A DNA stretch of 64,000 nucleotides from contig QANZ01030688.1 of assembly GCA_003254925.1 (NCBI GenBank), positions 96,170 to 160,169 on the forward strand, given 5' to 3'. The position numbers were made by a program, and so were the translations under genes. Position 1 is the first letter of the stretch; each line of letters begins with the position of its first letter. The notes beneath the pieces were generated by a model, which was not told the DNA's origin, searched no databases, and was given only the letters and a program-made list of their open reading frames with translations. The DNA is from Chamaecrista fasciculata. Its lineage: Eukaryota > Streptophyta > Magnoliopsida > Fabales > Fabaceae. Of this stretch, positions 1 to 12,314 are shown one piece after another.

Positions 1-206
1 AAAATTAAAAATGCCACCACTCTCTCCCCACTCACTCTCCCTATATGAGGTAATTTCAAATTGGTCCTAAATATTTTATAATTTCTCAAATTGGTCCCAA
101 ACTTACTCTTTTATCAATATAAAAATTTAATATAATCTTCAACTTTAAATCAATTCAAACGTTACATGCATATTGGCGTGCCCGTTAGGGCACGCCAAGC
201 CCCTAG
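1..206 (+). mobile_element. Helitron-like 3' end (partial, runs off window start)
   Basis: A perfect 9-bp stem, GGCGTGCCC-GTTA-GGGCACGCC (175-196), is followed six bases later by CTAG (203-206) and then T. A hairpin just before CTRR, with insertion next to T, is the usual Helitron 3' end. The upstream 150 bases match, in reverse orientation, the sequence at 20772-20915. The 5' end is outside the window and no coding sequence is visible, so this would be a non-autonomous copy. Confidence 0.5.
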
Positions 207-3200
207 TATATATATATGAATCTCATGAAAAACTTAAGATAAAATATTTGGTTAGAAAGTATATACGGAAGAAGTTGCTCAAGTTGTAAACAATTTCCCA
301 GGTTCATATCTTTAATTGTGTACACACCACCGCACGGATCCGTGGGCTTTTTGTGATTGGGCTTGTCTTTGTCAATTAGTTCACATTTATATTATATTCA
401 TATAACTATATTGTCCATACTCCATTAATCATTATATAAAGTCAAAAACAGTGGCCAGAACATAGAGGAAAATATAATTAATTTTATCAATATCGTGTCA
501 ACATCTAATAAGAGATAGTACTATATATACATATATCTTATACGAATTATAAAGTCCTATTCTTAATTATTAGCTGATCAGTATCTACGAAGCTGCTACC
601 AAACAACGCAACATTATTAATTGCCTTTATTTTTTTTTTCTAATTAGCACATTCACTTTAAAGTATAGGATATATATATCACCAAAAATATTCATATTAC
701 CTACTTTCTATGTATGCTTACCAAGTACCAACAACTATATACCTTCTTCGCTTGTTAGCCATCATCTCTTAATAACGCCGGATTAATCATTTGTTGACCT
801 GAGAATCTAATTAATTTCATATCACAGTACTGGTCGATGAAGAATCTACCATATATATATACATATTCGTTTTGTCACCAAAAAATATATATTCGTTTTT
901 TCGTTTGTGTTGATGTGTTCATACATAAACTGTATAGTATTTACGCAGTACGTACGTGGCATATATGTATATATAGGTTAAACGAACATGCATGTGAAGA
1001 AGCTAGGCAGCGATGTTATATATACATAGGGTAAATGAATATGCATGAATTTTTGGCTCAAAAAAAAAATATACATGAATTCCAACTAGACGATGAGGAG
1101 GTATAGTAGAGTCTATTTGTATATGATTTAAGTGCCGTCACCGTCACATCTGTTAAGTGACTTAAATGATCAATATAGTTATATATTGTTACCTTATTTT
1201 AATATATATTTCAATATATTTGAAGAAGAAATGTACGTAATGAACGGATCGGATGATAGCGACAAGTGTTGAAACATGCATATATGGATGGTCTCTATAT
1301 AAATATGAAAGTCGTTTTGCATGCTATATATGCACCGAAAGTGTCTTATATATATTAATTCCAAGCTAAAAAATGAGCATATATATATATACAGAAAAGT
1401 ATGTAGCAGCAGGTTAGACAGTTATATAAATCATGAAGGTACTAGAAAGCTATACATAATTTTTTGATTAATTTGGCAACAATACTAGGGGCCTCACCCT
1501 CAGTTACATGTAATTTAATAGTTTATCCAATAATAAAATAAAGAATAATAACTTTATAATTTATATATAGTAATTAAACGAAATTGGCACGTCACGACAA
1601 ATCAACTGCCAAAGCCAACAAAAGTTTATATGCATGCTAGCTAGCTTATGACTATGTCTATAAGCAGATTTAAAACACGCGTCGTCTTTTCATGCAGATT
1701 CCTAATTAAACAAATTAATCAATAATACTCTTGTTTGTTTTATTGTGGCTGTTTTGGTTTTCTTGATAATGAAAACATTTTATAATAGTTGTGAGTGGCG
1801 ATATAAGTGCGTATTGCGTAAGGATTGACCTCACACTCTTTTTTCCTTTTATTTATTTATTGTTTTCTTTTGTTTTAGATAAAATATTTTTTGAAATTAC
1901 AGACTGGGCGTATTGAAAAGTCTATCATATAGTATTTTATTTATCCACGACACAGTTAGTACAACTAAGCAGAGAGACGAACCTGGACAGCCCTTTTGGT
2001 AAAAGTACCACAATAATCCACAATGCTTCTTCTTCTTCTCTTTTTGAATTCTGACATCACCACCAAAATATATAAACTTGTTCATCTTTGAAATTGATTT
2101 TGAATGCATTCTTAAAAGTTGGGCGTGACGCTAAAATTCATGAAATTGTGGCATTCACACTTTACAGCATCAGGCCTGTTTGTACTGGGATAATTTACGT
2201 AAACTGCTTTTTTAATATGTTTGTTATAGATTTTAATTTCTTAATTATAAATTTTTTTTATGCTACCAAAGTTTTCATTTTGTAATATATTTCATTTTTA
2301 TTGATAAAATTTATAATTGAAATATAAGTCTTTTTATGTAAGTTTAGTTAATAATAGTCTATATATATATAACTATATAATTTACGAGGACCTTATAGAC
2401 GTTATATCTTAATTTCTTTTTAGTTTTCACATATTTTTTTTATTGAAAACAGTTTTATTTGAGTTTCTGTCTAATATATTAAGTGTAAATATTTTTAACG
2501 AAAATTCGAACTGACTTCTACTATTAAATTCGTCATATTATGAAAGACTAATTCAACCCAACACTCATTGGTAGTTTCTTGAAAGTAATGGCTCAATCGA
2601 TTTCCAATTACTCTTCTCATTCAGTTATAACATTTTTGTCTATAAATACAATATATTCTCAAGAGTTAAATATTGAAACTTCATGTCCTCTTTATCTTGA
2701 ATCTCGACTTCACTTTAGAAATTTTCTAACCTTGATTGATAGAAGAGGAGTCGTAATAATTTCAAAGGATTCCTCTTCCTTCTAAGTTCTAAATTTCTTA
2801 CAGATTTGATATCAGAACTTAGGATAAAGATCTATAACCCAGTTTGATTGGAGCAATATTCTTGATTAATAATTAACATAACATCGATCATGGATGATAA
2901 TTCTGAAAACTGCAGTCATTAATTAATTAATTAATTAACTACCCATGCATTATTAATCTTGTTGGGGCCAACCACCAAAGTACGTACAAATTGATATATA
3001 TATATATATACGTATGTAGTTTTCTAATTAAAGATAAACGAGAGCGGGTTAGGAAGATGCCGGAATTAGAAATATATAGGAATCAAATTAAATTAAAAGG
3101 ATTAATATTTATAGTGTAGGTTTTGGCAGTTTGCTTGCTCTCGGGATTTATTTAGAAAAAAANCTTAATCAAACGAAGGGTATATTAACTATTATTAATG

Positions 3201-4113
3201 ACGTGGCATGCCAGCCAGCCTAGCCTCAAGAATATATAGAGTCTTGATGCCTGGTGTGCTGCTGTGCTCATTCTTAATTACTTTTTTGAACTTTATGACC
3301 GCTATAAAAAGTTATTTTTGTCACGGAAAGTTTCATTTTTAAAAATATTAAACTTTTCATCGTTTAATCACTTTGATATTTAGTGTGTATAAGAATCATC
3401 ATAACTACAATAACAATAACAGCTTTGCTAATTTTTTTTAAAAAAATTAATAATACAACGGAAATTAAACCCTATTTAGTTCCATTATCACACTTGCTTT
3501 ATATAACACGTATTTTTAAAATTTTCCATGTGTCCATTAAAATATTTCATTTTCTATTTTTATATTACGACTCGATTTTTTAAAATTTGTGACACTTATT
3601 TACATGAATAATACTGAATCACATTCTTAATAAAAGTTCCAATTTATTAATAATGTGAACTAATTTAATTAATCAGGCAATGAAATTGTCCATTGACTGG
3701 AAAAATTCTATATTGTAATTAATCGAGATTATGTAAACAATTACGCCTAAATGCAAGGAATAGCAAGCCCACCACAAAAACTCACAGATTCCCGTAAAAT
3801 GCTAAATTCTCTGTTGAATTCATCAAAAAAGCTTTGTCCAAGCTTCGTAATTCTCAACACGTATCTAGGTTTCCTTTACTTCATTGTACATTGTTAGGCA
3901 GCTAAGCTTACACCATGTCTCTAAACATGCGGTTACTATTTGTCTATTTTAATTCTTTATTTACCGAATCAGCTTAACTACATATATACATTAATGGAAA
4001 TTAAAGTTGGGAACAGCATGTATACGTATGAATCCCATAAATTGCATAATATTAATGGCAAATAAAGACGATAAACAAAAATTTAGCCGGGCTTCAAAAC
4101 TGAATATATTTTA
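207..4113. other. AT-rich intergenic DNA without a recognised gene
   Basis: The stretch is dominated by AT microsatellites (for example 2996-3010) and homopolymers, with one N near 3163. Short open frames here show no family motif, no plausible splice structure and no codon bias. I see nothing that can be supported as a gene. Confidence 0.6.
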
Positions 4114-4628
4114 GAGGAAATCTACTATTTGGTCTTTCTTTTTTTAATAAGTCAACTATTTAGTCCCTCATGTATTGAAATATACTACTCACTTCTTCAT
4201 TTATTATAATTATCAATTATTTAGTCTCTCAGTTAGAATCCGTTAAATTACTTGATGACGTGGACGTTAAATGCTTACATGGTACCGTTAAATGTTACTT
4301 TAGCTAGCATCCTAGTCACTTAAATCAATCCAACTGGACCAACAAACACAATTAAACCAGCCTAGAATTGAGTCAGACTTAAATATTTGTATAACATGTA
4401 AATCTTCCCTAAGGCATAAACTATTGAAGCATTCTCAAATTTCAAACTTTAGGTGGTCCTAAATAGTTAAATATATGGCATTTAACGTGTCACATTTGAA
4501 TTTAACGACCAAGTCATTAGTGTTAGTAACGTAAATAGGCTACAGTGACTAACGAGTTGACATTTGTAATTTTTTAGGCATCAAATAGTCTATTTCAAAA
4601 ATATAGGGACCAAATAGTAGGTTTCATC
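4114..4628. mobile_element. MULE-type inverted-repeat element with perfect 9-bp TSD
   Basis: The ends are inverted: GAGGAAATCTACTATTTGGT on the left, and GATGAAACCTACTATTTGGT as the reverse complement of the right end. The flanks are identical 9-bp duplications, TATATTTTA at 4105-4113 and 4629-4637. A 9-bp target duplication with 'ggtccc'-bearing inverted repeats fits a non-autonomous Mutator-like element. The 130-bp centre shows no recognisable captured gene. Confidence 0.75.
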
Positions 4629-4959
4629 TATATTTTATATTTTATATTGCAATGGAAAAGTTAAGCCCAATACTTTTGTTATAAGCTTTTTTATTTAGGA
4701 AATAAAAGAGATTAATTATGTGTGTCATTTACCGAATCAAGATTTACTTATCCAGCCATCAACTTATTCTGTTGGAACAATTCATTAAAATAGATAATTA
4801 AGATAACCAAAAAAAAGTCGGTTAAAATTAAACTTGATATAAGAAGCATTATCCAACATGGATTAGTAATAAATTAATAACACTTAAGAAAAGGCGCTAA
4901 GATAGGGATGGATTCGTAATTATCTGAAAAACCAAGGGCAGCATAAGAAATCTGGCAAA

Positions 4960-4967
4960 TATAAATA
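4960..4967 (+). promoter_or_regulatory. TATA box of the SAUR gene
   Basis: A perfect TATAAATA sits 156 bases before the chosen SAUR start codon. Plant transcription normally starts 25-35 bases downstream, around 4990. The in-frame ATG at 4969 would then lie outside the mRNA, which supports translation starting at 5116. Confidence 0.6.
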
Positions 4968-5115
4968 AATGCGTGAACCTACAGCACGAAACAGAGTATT
5001 GAATACAGTACTGCAACAACAAGAAGAAGAAGAAGAAGAGCGTTCAAAAACGAAAACGGCAACGAAAACCATAGAATTGTTCGTCGTTTTGATCTTTCTC
5101 TGTATTTTTACGAAA

Positions 5116-5601
5116 ATGTCAGGGGGATACGGAAAATGCAGCAGAATCCAGTGCATTGTGAGGCTGTGCCAAATGCTGAGACGGTGGCGGAACAAGGCGA
5201 GGATGTCGTCGGCGGCGGCAGCGGCGGCGGCGGCGAATCGAGTGCCGTCGGATGTGCCGCCGGGACACGTGGCGGTGTGCGTGGGGAGGAATTCGAGGAG
5301 ATACGTGGTGAAGGCGACGTATCTGAATCATCCATTCTTCAAGAAGCTTCTGAACGGAGCGGAAGAAGAGTACGAATTCTGCAATACTACTGGACCTCTT
5401 GCGATTCCGTGCGAGGAGTCTCTGTTCGAAGAGGTTTTGAGGCTAATTTCGTCGAGATCGGGTAAGACGAAGCTGAAATTTGACGAGTTTCATCACAGGA
5501 ATTATTGCAATGGCGGTTATGTCGATTTCTGGAAAGAATGTCGACCGCTACTTCAGGGCTTCACTATTACTGACAACAACAACAACAAAACGATTTGCTA
5601 A
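5116..5601 (+). CDS. SAUR family auxin-responsive protein (SAUR49-like)
   Basis: This intronless gene encodes a 161-aa small auxin up RNA protein. SAURs are short-lived proteins, many of which promote cell expansion by inhibiting PP2C.D phosphatases and so keeping plasma-membrane H+-ATPase active. The basic N-terminus (residues 7-30, IVRLCQMLRRWRNKAR) is followed by eight alanines at 33-40. The SAUR core spans about 43-110, with VPPGHVAVCVG, RRYVVKATYLNHPFF, AEEEYEF and GPLAIPCEE. The tail contains WKECRPLLQG. From memory this pattern best fits the Arabidopsis SAUR49 (AT4G34750) type. The frame stays open upstream to an ATG at 4969, but a TATA box at 4960 argues that this ATG is not transcribed. 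The coding region is much more GC-rich than its surroundings because of GCG repeats in the alanine tract. The 5' leader carries a CAA/GAA repeat (about 5011-5040). Confidence 0.93.
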   Translation: MSGGYGKCSRIQCIVRLCQMLRRWRNKARMSSAAAAAAAANRVPSDVPPGHVAVCVGRNSRRYVVKATYLNHPFFKKLLNGAEEEYEFCNTTGPLAIPCEESLFEEVLRLISSRSGKTKLKFDEFHHRNYCNGGYVDFWKECRPLLQGFTITDNNNNKTIC

Positions 5602-7073
5602 TTAATAGTTTGATCGATCGATTCTACTTCTGATCTACGATCTCCGATTTCGTCTATCTGTAAATACTAAATAGATCGATCCAATGAGGAAGAAGAAGAG
5701 CTATCTATATTCAATTATTCACAAGCTTGATAACAGGTTTGATTTGAACGCATTCGTTGTTCTGATGATTAGAAGCTAGCTTGTTCAAATTTTGCCGGCA
5801 AAATTAAATTAAGATGTGGACGGACGAACGGACTCTCCCACGGCCTCCCTCTCTGATTAAAGAGCTTTGGCTTCTGTTTTTTTTTTCGTTTCTGTATTTA
5901 CATTGTTACATACACTTATTATTTTCATGATCGGCAACAAGATGAAGATCAAGATGGCTTTAATTTGGCTGCAAGTGATTTTTTTATGACGTAATTTTTT
6001 TCCTTTTGTAAATAAATTGTGTCATTTGGTTGTTTTTCTTCTTCGCTTATGAGAGAAGTAATTGATCAGAATGAACTTGTAGATAAATTTGATATTTAAT
6101 TTCAACTGCCTTGTTCTCGTCTCCATCTTTTTTTTTTTCCATGTTTGTATAGACTAGAGTAACTAGAACTACTCATTCCATCATTTATTATCATTAATTA
6201 GTTTTGTTAATATTGTTATTTCAGTTGTTTGTTTGAGTGAATGTTACAGCAGGGAAGCTGTTAATTAACCAGAGTGAGTTATAACAGCATGGAAGATCGA
6301 ATCCCATGAAATTGAATCCTCTATATTTGAGTTCTGTGTATTTAGGTGATTTTTAATCGTTTGATTTTGTGTTTGTCGTTAAGATCATGCCATATGACGA
6401 TCTCATTTTATGAAATTAAATAAAACAGTGCATTTTGGATGTTGTTTTAGATAAAGAGGTTTTGAAGACAGAGGATCCGGGTCCATCCAAATTACCTGCA
6501 CTATTTTAGGGTGGAGTACTTAAATAATATATAATTTTAAGTGTAAAATTTGTTGTGTGTAAAAAATCTTAAAATTATTCGACACACTGAAATACTAAGA
6601 GATCCAAAATCATGGAATGTCTCTCATGCATACATGATACATACATTGTTTCATTCACCAGCTGATTCCAATATGTCCAAGCATTTGTTTAAACAAAGTA
6701 ATAGAAAATGAAAATTGCTGAAGGTTACTCCAAGTATTTAGACGCAACTGAGCTTAAAACTTGAAAATTGAAATGTTTCAGAATGAAAACGTGGTTGGTG
6801 ACTTGGTTCGTCAATTGGAGTTTGAGCGATTCAGATGCGAAAACGAGTCTACAATTTTGGGTTGTTTTGGTAAATAATGGGCTTTGGTTTGGATCCCAGT
6901 ATATTAAATGAATGATGGGCCATGTCAGATAATACATAACAGATTTACAGTATTGTTAAGTCAACCCCAGAATTGAGGAATGTTGACACTTTAGCCCATA
7001 TTCCTATGGAGAAGGCCCAAAGTTAGATGATAGGATTAATAGGCTCATGAATGAAGCTCAAAGTTTTTTGTTT
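5602..7073. other. 3' flank of the SAUR and intergenic DNA
   Basis: The first few hundred bases probably hold the SAUR 3' UTR. The remainder is AT-rich with no open frame that shows a protein motif. I see nothing else. Confidence 0.5.
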
Positions 7074-7812
7074 GGCTTAAGTGCAATTTTGGTCCCTTAA
7101 CTTTCGCAAAGGTCTCAATTTGGTCCTATAACTTTTTTTGTTGCAATTTTGATCCCCTAACTTTCGCAAAGGGCTCAATTTGGTCCCCTAACTTTTTTTG
7201 TTGCAATTTTGGTCCCTTAACTTTCGTAAAGGTCTCAATTTGGTCCCCTAACTTTTTTTGTTGCAATTTTGGTCCCCTAACTTTTGAAAGCGTCTCACTG
7301 TTGGTTCCAAGTGCACTTTTTCCATCCATTATCTGCCGTTAGTGCCGATCTGGCAGGCTGAGTTGGCTGATAACGTGACAAATATGAGTGAAGTGGATTA
7401 AAAAATGACCATTATGCGGAGACGTTTTCATGACTTGGAAGTGCACTTGGGACCAATAGTGAAACGTTTTCAAGAGTTAGGAGACCAAAATTGCAACAAA
7501 AAAAGTTAGGGGACCAAATTGAGACCTTTGCGAAAGTTAAGGGACCAAAATTGCAATTTGGTCCCTTAATTTTTTTTGTTGCAATTTTTGTCCCCTAAAT
7601 TTTGAAAATTTCTCACCGTTGGTCCCAAGTACACTTCCAAGTCATGAAAACATCTCCCCATAATGGTCCCTTTTTAATCCACTTCACTCATATATGTCAC
7701 ATTATCAGCCAACTCAGTCTGCACTTGGGACCAACAGTGAGACGTTTTCAAAAGTTAAGAGACCAAATTGAGACCTTTGCAAGAATTAGGGGACCAAAAG
7801 TGCACTTAAACC
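7074..7812. mobile_element. Nested inverted-repeat element with 60-bp tandem repeats
   Basis: The ends are inverted (GGCTTAAGTGCAATTTTGGT, and GGTTTAAGTGCACTTTTGGT as the reverse complement of the right end). Inside are further inverted copies, such as the pair around CCAAGTGCAC at 7300-7460 and 7620-7740. This suggests one element inserted into, or rearranged with, a relative. No clear target duplication is visible. The reading frames come from the repeats and are not genes. Confidence 0.6.
7084..7290. repeat. 60-bp tandem repeat, about 3.5 copies
   Basis: Consecutive 60-base blocks repeat the pattern GCAATTTTGGTCCC, TAACTTTCGCAAAGG, TCTCAATTTGGTCC, AACTTTTTTTGTT with few changes. They form the left arm of the surrounding inverted-repeat element. 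Confidence 0.85.
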
Positions 7813-8206
7813 TTGCTGAAATCAAGAGAGAGAAAGTGAAATAGAAAAGTGAATTTTATACAATAAAGTATAAACTATTCTCTACTCTACATTTATTTTC
7901 TGTTTTTACCCTTCTTGTCCCTCTCCTACTGCACCTCACTATGGTGTACTATAGTCCATTTCTCTGCTTAGTGCCCCATAGTTAAGTAGCATGGGTTTTA
8001 CTCTTTGTCTTTGATCAAGCACTCCAATTTTGATACCCAAAAAATAAAAATAAAAAGTTAAGAGAAACAATGATTATAAATAAATTTCTAAATTGATGGT
8101 ACGTTAAGCCAAGTTTCATTTCAATAAATGCTTAACCCTTTGAGGTATTTGGATGTATAATATAATAGAAAGGACGAAGCAAGTAGAGTGGCATAAATAT
8201 AATATA

Positions 8207-9065
8207 GGCCAAAGTCCTATTTTGGTCCCTCAGTTATGCTCAGTGTTTCAAATTAGTCCCCCAATTATTTTTCGTTCCATATTGGTCCCCCAATTATACA
8301 AAATTTGATAAAGTTGGTCCCTCTAACAGTTTCCATCCATTTTTCCGTTAAAAAAATATAAAATTAATTTTTAACTCCTAAAAATTTAAATTTTTTACAT
8401 TAAAGACCTTTTTCTTTATAATAGAACCAAACTCTATTGCGTCTCATCCAACGGCCGCGATAACGCCGCTCGATCGAAATCGTTCAGATTCCAACTCCGA
8501 TCGTCGTCGGTGGCGGAATCCGTCGCATTAATCTCCAGTGGACCACCCCACGGATCCCTACCGTACATACTCATCAGTTAATGAAACTCAGATTGAAGGA
8601 ATCAATTACCACGACAATGGAACACAGAAACCAGATCTGGGAATGAGGGAAGATTGAAGAATGAAAGAAGATGAAGATAAATAGAGAGAGAGCACACTGA
8701 AATACTGTGTTTTTACTTATTAGTAACGTACTCTGTTTGATCTGTTTCGGTTTCTAATTCACTGAATTTTGTTGAGTATAAAGCTTTTGTGTTTTTGTGT
8801 AAAATAAACTAAAACCCTATGTATTTCTTCTTTCTTACATTTTGGTTCTATTATAGAGAAAAAGGTCTTTAATGTAAAAAATTTAAACTTTTAGGAGTTA
8901 AAGATCAATTTTATCTTTTTTTAACGGAAAAATAGATGAAAACTGTTAGAGGGACCAACTTTGTCAAATTTTGCATAAATGAGGAACTAATATAGAACGA
9001 AAAATAACTGGGGGACTAATTTGAAACACTAAACATAACTGGGAAATCAAAATAGGACTTTGGCC
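8207..9065. mobile_element. Pack-MULE carrying a KORRIGAN fragment
   Basis: Two inverted repeats of about 225 bp (8207-8431 and 8841-9065) begin with GGCCAAAGTCCTATTTTGG. They enclose a roughly 409-bp centre. The flanks are near-identical 9-bp duplications: TATAATATA (8198-8206) and TATAATGTA (9066-9074), 8 of 9 matching. This is the structure of a Mutator-like element. The centre is GC-richer and holds a captured piece of a cellulase gene on the minus strand, listed separately. No transposase is encoded, so mobility would need an autonomous relative elsewhere. Confidence 0.85.
8434..8568 (-). pseudogene. Captured N-terminal fragment of KORRIGAN-type endo-1,4-beta-glucanase
   Basis: Minus-strand translation gives 44 residues starting [14 protein letters not shown], then [21 protein letters not shown], then a TAG stop. 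From memory this closely matches the cytosolic N-terminus of Arabidopsis KORRIGAN1 (a GH9 membrane-anchored endoglucanase needed for cellulose synthesis), apart from a few substitutions such as Trp at residue 26. The transmembrane anchor and the whole catalytic domain are absent, so the piece cannot be an enzyme. The stop lies at the edge of the left inverted repeat. A second in-frame ATG lies two codons upstream (8574). The sequence from 8569 to 8840 probably includes the captured KORRIGAN 5' leader. It may be transcribed, but a protein product is doubtful. Confidence 0.85.
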
Positions 9066-9359
9066 TATAATGTAAGAGAATGCAGTATTGGAAGGAAAAT
9101 TGATGGTAATGTTATTATTTGTAAACGAAGAAGGTAATATGGGACCAAAGCAATCTAAAATCAAACAGATAAATATTTGAAAATTGAAGGAAATGAGGGG
9201 TCAGTGTGTTAATGAAGATGCCGGTTGTTAGAGACTAGACGGTAGCAGTAAATCCCAATGTTGGTTTGCATGATTAGTCGTACAATTGCAGCTTTTTTGC
9301 TTTGACATTGTAGACTAAAAATATAGAATTTAGATAATCGTCTAATATTTAATTGATAC

Positions 9360-9519
9360 AGTTTTTTTTTCTTAAGATATCCTTAGTCCGACAACCTAAT
9401 AACTAATCTTTCACGGATCTTTGCTTCATGTAAGAGTTTGTTATTGGTCAATTAATTGCTGCATACACAATACGAAATTCGAACCTTCAACCTTACTTAA
9501 AGGACCTAGTCAACTCGAC
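9360..9519 (-). mobile_element. SINE-like tRNA-derived retroposon
   Basis: On the minus strand the order is TCGAGTTGACTAGGTCC (A-box-like region), GGTTCGAATTTCG (a good RNA polymerase III B box), and a 3' A-run seen as T9 at 9362-9370. Imperfect flanking duplications, AATTGATAC (9351-9359) and AATTCATAC (9520-9528), support retroposition. Confidence 0.6.
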
Positions 9520-10130
9520 AATTCATACCGTTTTAAAAAGAGAAATAAAAAGCAGTAGAGAGAAAAAAAGTGAATCTCAAAATAATAGTGTATATATGAA
9601 ATAAAAATTCAACCCTAGTACTGTTTCTAGTTCACCCATCATCAAAATGGTCCAAAATCCAGAATAGCCACATGAGGAGGAAGGTTTTGTGATAAATAAA
9701 GCTAATAATTGTGAACAAGTTGAGGTGAGAGAAGTGTGGATGTGGAAGTTGAAAAAAGTACGAGAGAGTGTCCAAGAATTGCAGAGTGACAAAAACTTGA
9801 AGTGGGCGTGAGTGTACCACCTAAGAGAAGCTTGTTCATACATTGCCATGACAAGTTATAACAATAATTAGTGAATGAGGACCATCTAGGAACTAAGTGT
9901 TTCACTTCTAAGTCTCTACCCTTCTGCGACTACAGCACGTCCACCCAATCACTCCCATACATTAAATGATTTCTTTCTAAGAATCATATTGGGTAGGATA
10001 TGAGTAGAATATGAATCATATACGAATTTAATTAAGTACATATTAAAATACAAAAACAATCTATGCTTTGGCCTAATTACAGATAGGACCGAGTTTCGTG
10101 AGTTCAAAAAGTTGCAACTCAATGTACTAT

Positions 10131-10416
10131 GGCTCCGTTTGGTACGAAGGAAATGGGGTTTACAATGTAAAAGGGCACAGTTTTCAAGATTTTCATGTGT
10201 TTGGTATGGTAATTTGAGCTATGTAAAGTGGATTACAATGTAAAGGGCTTTACATTACATAGGCCATTTTTCTTTACTTCACATTTNACCTTTTTATACC
10301 AAACACTTTCAATCTTTACCTACTTTACATTCCCTCAACTACTTTTCTTTTCCCTCACAATTTTTCCCTTGTAAAACCCTTTCCTTTACATACCCAAAAG
10401 GGTACCAAACGGAGCC
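10131..10416. mobile_element. MITE with GGCTCCGTTTGGTAC inverted ends
   Basis: Perfect inverted ends, GGCTCCGTTTGGTAC and GTACCAAACGGAGCC, bound a 286-bp element without coding capacity. One N lies near 10287. The flanks share only TAT, so I cannot decide between the PIF/Harbinger and hAT superfamilies. The GTTTGGTAC motif recurs at the end of the element at 22785-23575. Confidence 0.7.
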
Positions 10417-10459
10417 TATGTTTTACTCTATTATTACAAAGGGGCTTTGAGGTGCGTGT

Positions 10460-10775
10460 AGACTGACCTAATTTACTCTCAAAAAGCTTTTAAGGAGAGA
10501 GAGTTGTTTCATTATATATAGAGAGATTTAGAAAGTCATTTAACTAAGTAACGTGGGACTTAAACACGTCCGACATAGGAGCATGAAGCCAACGAGTTAT
10601 CCCCAGGGCAGCCAACAGTAAGGCTCATCCATCCATATATGCCCAAACCTAGCTCTCATAATATGTAGAGAGGCCTAACTCACCCTAAAAGAGCTCTCAA
10701 TGAGAAACGATTGTCTCATTATATATATAGAGTTAGAAGGTCATTTAACCAAATAATGTGAGACTTCGACAGTAC
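10460..10775. repeat. Diverged direct repeat, about 110 bp, two copies
   Basis: Segments around 10465-10570 and 10668-10770 share the order CCTAA, CTCTCAA, GTTGTTTCATTATATATA (or GATTGTCTCATTATATATA), AGTCATTTAAC, GGGACTT (or GAGACTT). They are in the same orientation about 205 bases apart. They could be ends of a small degenerate LTR-type element, but no primer-binding site is convincing. Confidence 0.45.
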
Positions 10776-11408
10776 GTTTCTGTCAAAAAATTAACAAAGA
10801 GTCTTCAAAGTTCATATTTTTCTTTCAATTTAGTCCTTGATTAATTACAGATTGATCCAAAAAAAACTTTCTATCTTCTCAACTTGGTATATCTAATTAT
10901 TTACTTCTATGTTTTGACTGACATAAATTAAAAATTACCATCCATCACCGACGGATAAGGAAAAAATAATAATAATAATTTGCATGTTCAAGTCAAAAAA
11001 TTACATATGCAGAAGTAAATGTTCAAAGTAAGATCCAAAATAGGCAATGATTTGCATCTTCTTTTCATTTTTCCAAACATCTTAGGTCATAATAATTAAG
11101 GCTTGGCGCATTCTTTTCTTGTTTGGCGTCTTTTTTAGCTTTTGGGAGGGTGAGAAAAATACAAGATTAGTATCAACATAAGAGGTTAAAGAATAATGAT
11201 GACCATGATTTGTCATAATGAAGAAAGATTACATTGACAACTATATGTAAAAATGATGAGGGGAAGAAGCTAGGACTTTATAAGCAAAAGTTGAACGGTG
11301 AAAGAATATTGCAACACAGAAATTATAATGTGGGTGCTGCCTAATTAATTTTTTTTCATATTATCTTTTATTAAAAGTATTTCGATTTAATATATTGTCG
11401 CATACGAA

Positions 11409-11476
11409 ATAGGGAAAACTCTCAAACAATTCTCTCAATAAGATAGGGAAAACTCTCAAACAATTCTCTCAATAAG
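11409..11476. repeat. Perfect 34-bp tandem duplication
   Basis: The unit, starting ATAGGGAAAACTCTC and ending TCAATAAG, occurs twice in a row with no difference. This indicates a recent local duplication in intergenic DNA. Confidence 0.95.
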
Positions 11477-12314
11477 AATTTGAATATGTATTTATTGATT
11501 ATTACCGTTAGTCTTATTTTCTTTGAGATAGGTTCTTTATATTTAGTGTGTCTCTATAATTCTCTACGATTGGTTCGCCTCACTAAATAAGACTAAAATA
11601 CATTATTTCATTAAAGCTTTATAAAATAAGTTCGCCATGTAACGCAATGTTAAGGGTGATTGCAAAATTCGACAATTTAAAATTGTTCAAATCCAAAAAC
11701 TCTAGAGTACATAAATCTAGAGATTCAATTTCTATTTTCTTTTATTCTAAATTGCAAGAAACTAATAATTTTCCTCTCTCTATATATTTTCTACCCTTCC
11801 TCCGTTGCATTTGATTATATTTGTCTTCTAGTCCACCATAAAGTGAACTAACTATTCTAAAGCACTTTTAACTGTTATTTCGCACTGAAAACTGCCTATA
11901 ATTGCGACTAATAATGCTCTTAGATCTCAAGTTGGAAAGAATTTTTCTGTATAAAGTAGATCAGTGGAAAAACTAAAATAGACTCTGTATTAACATTAAT
12001 GTTAATCTTCATCTCTTATTAATTAAGGTCCAATATCTCCACCATTGAGTTGGTCCATCGCACACATATATAAATAAACATAGAGAGATAAAATATACAT
12101 ATGAGGAAAAAAAATTACTAGATGACTTTGTTAAAAGTATCAAAGGCAAATCGAATCCAAGGGAACGGATAAAGAAATAAATAAAGGAACAAAGAAAAAA
12201 TGAATGGCTTTGGCATCATAGAATTAAAGTGTATAAAGAATGTGAAGTGTGGTGGGTGAGCACTATAGCATGTGAGCACTACTGGGTCCACAGTGAATGT
12301 ATATAATAATTATA

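Noticed and set aside
4969..5115. N-terminal extension of the first SAUR to the ATG at 4969
   Set aside because: It lies only two bases after a TATAAATA box, so it is probably upstream of the transcription start, and the extra 49 residues (Gln/Glu-rich, then hydrophobic) do not resemble any SAUR.
5108..5465. Alternative frames inside the first SAUR
   Set aside because: They are overlaps forced by GC-rich trinucleotide repeats; only the SAUR frame shows conserved motifs.
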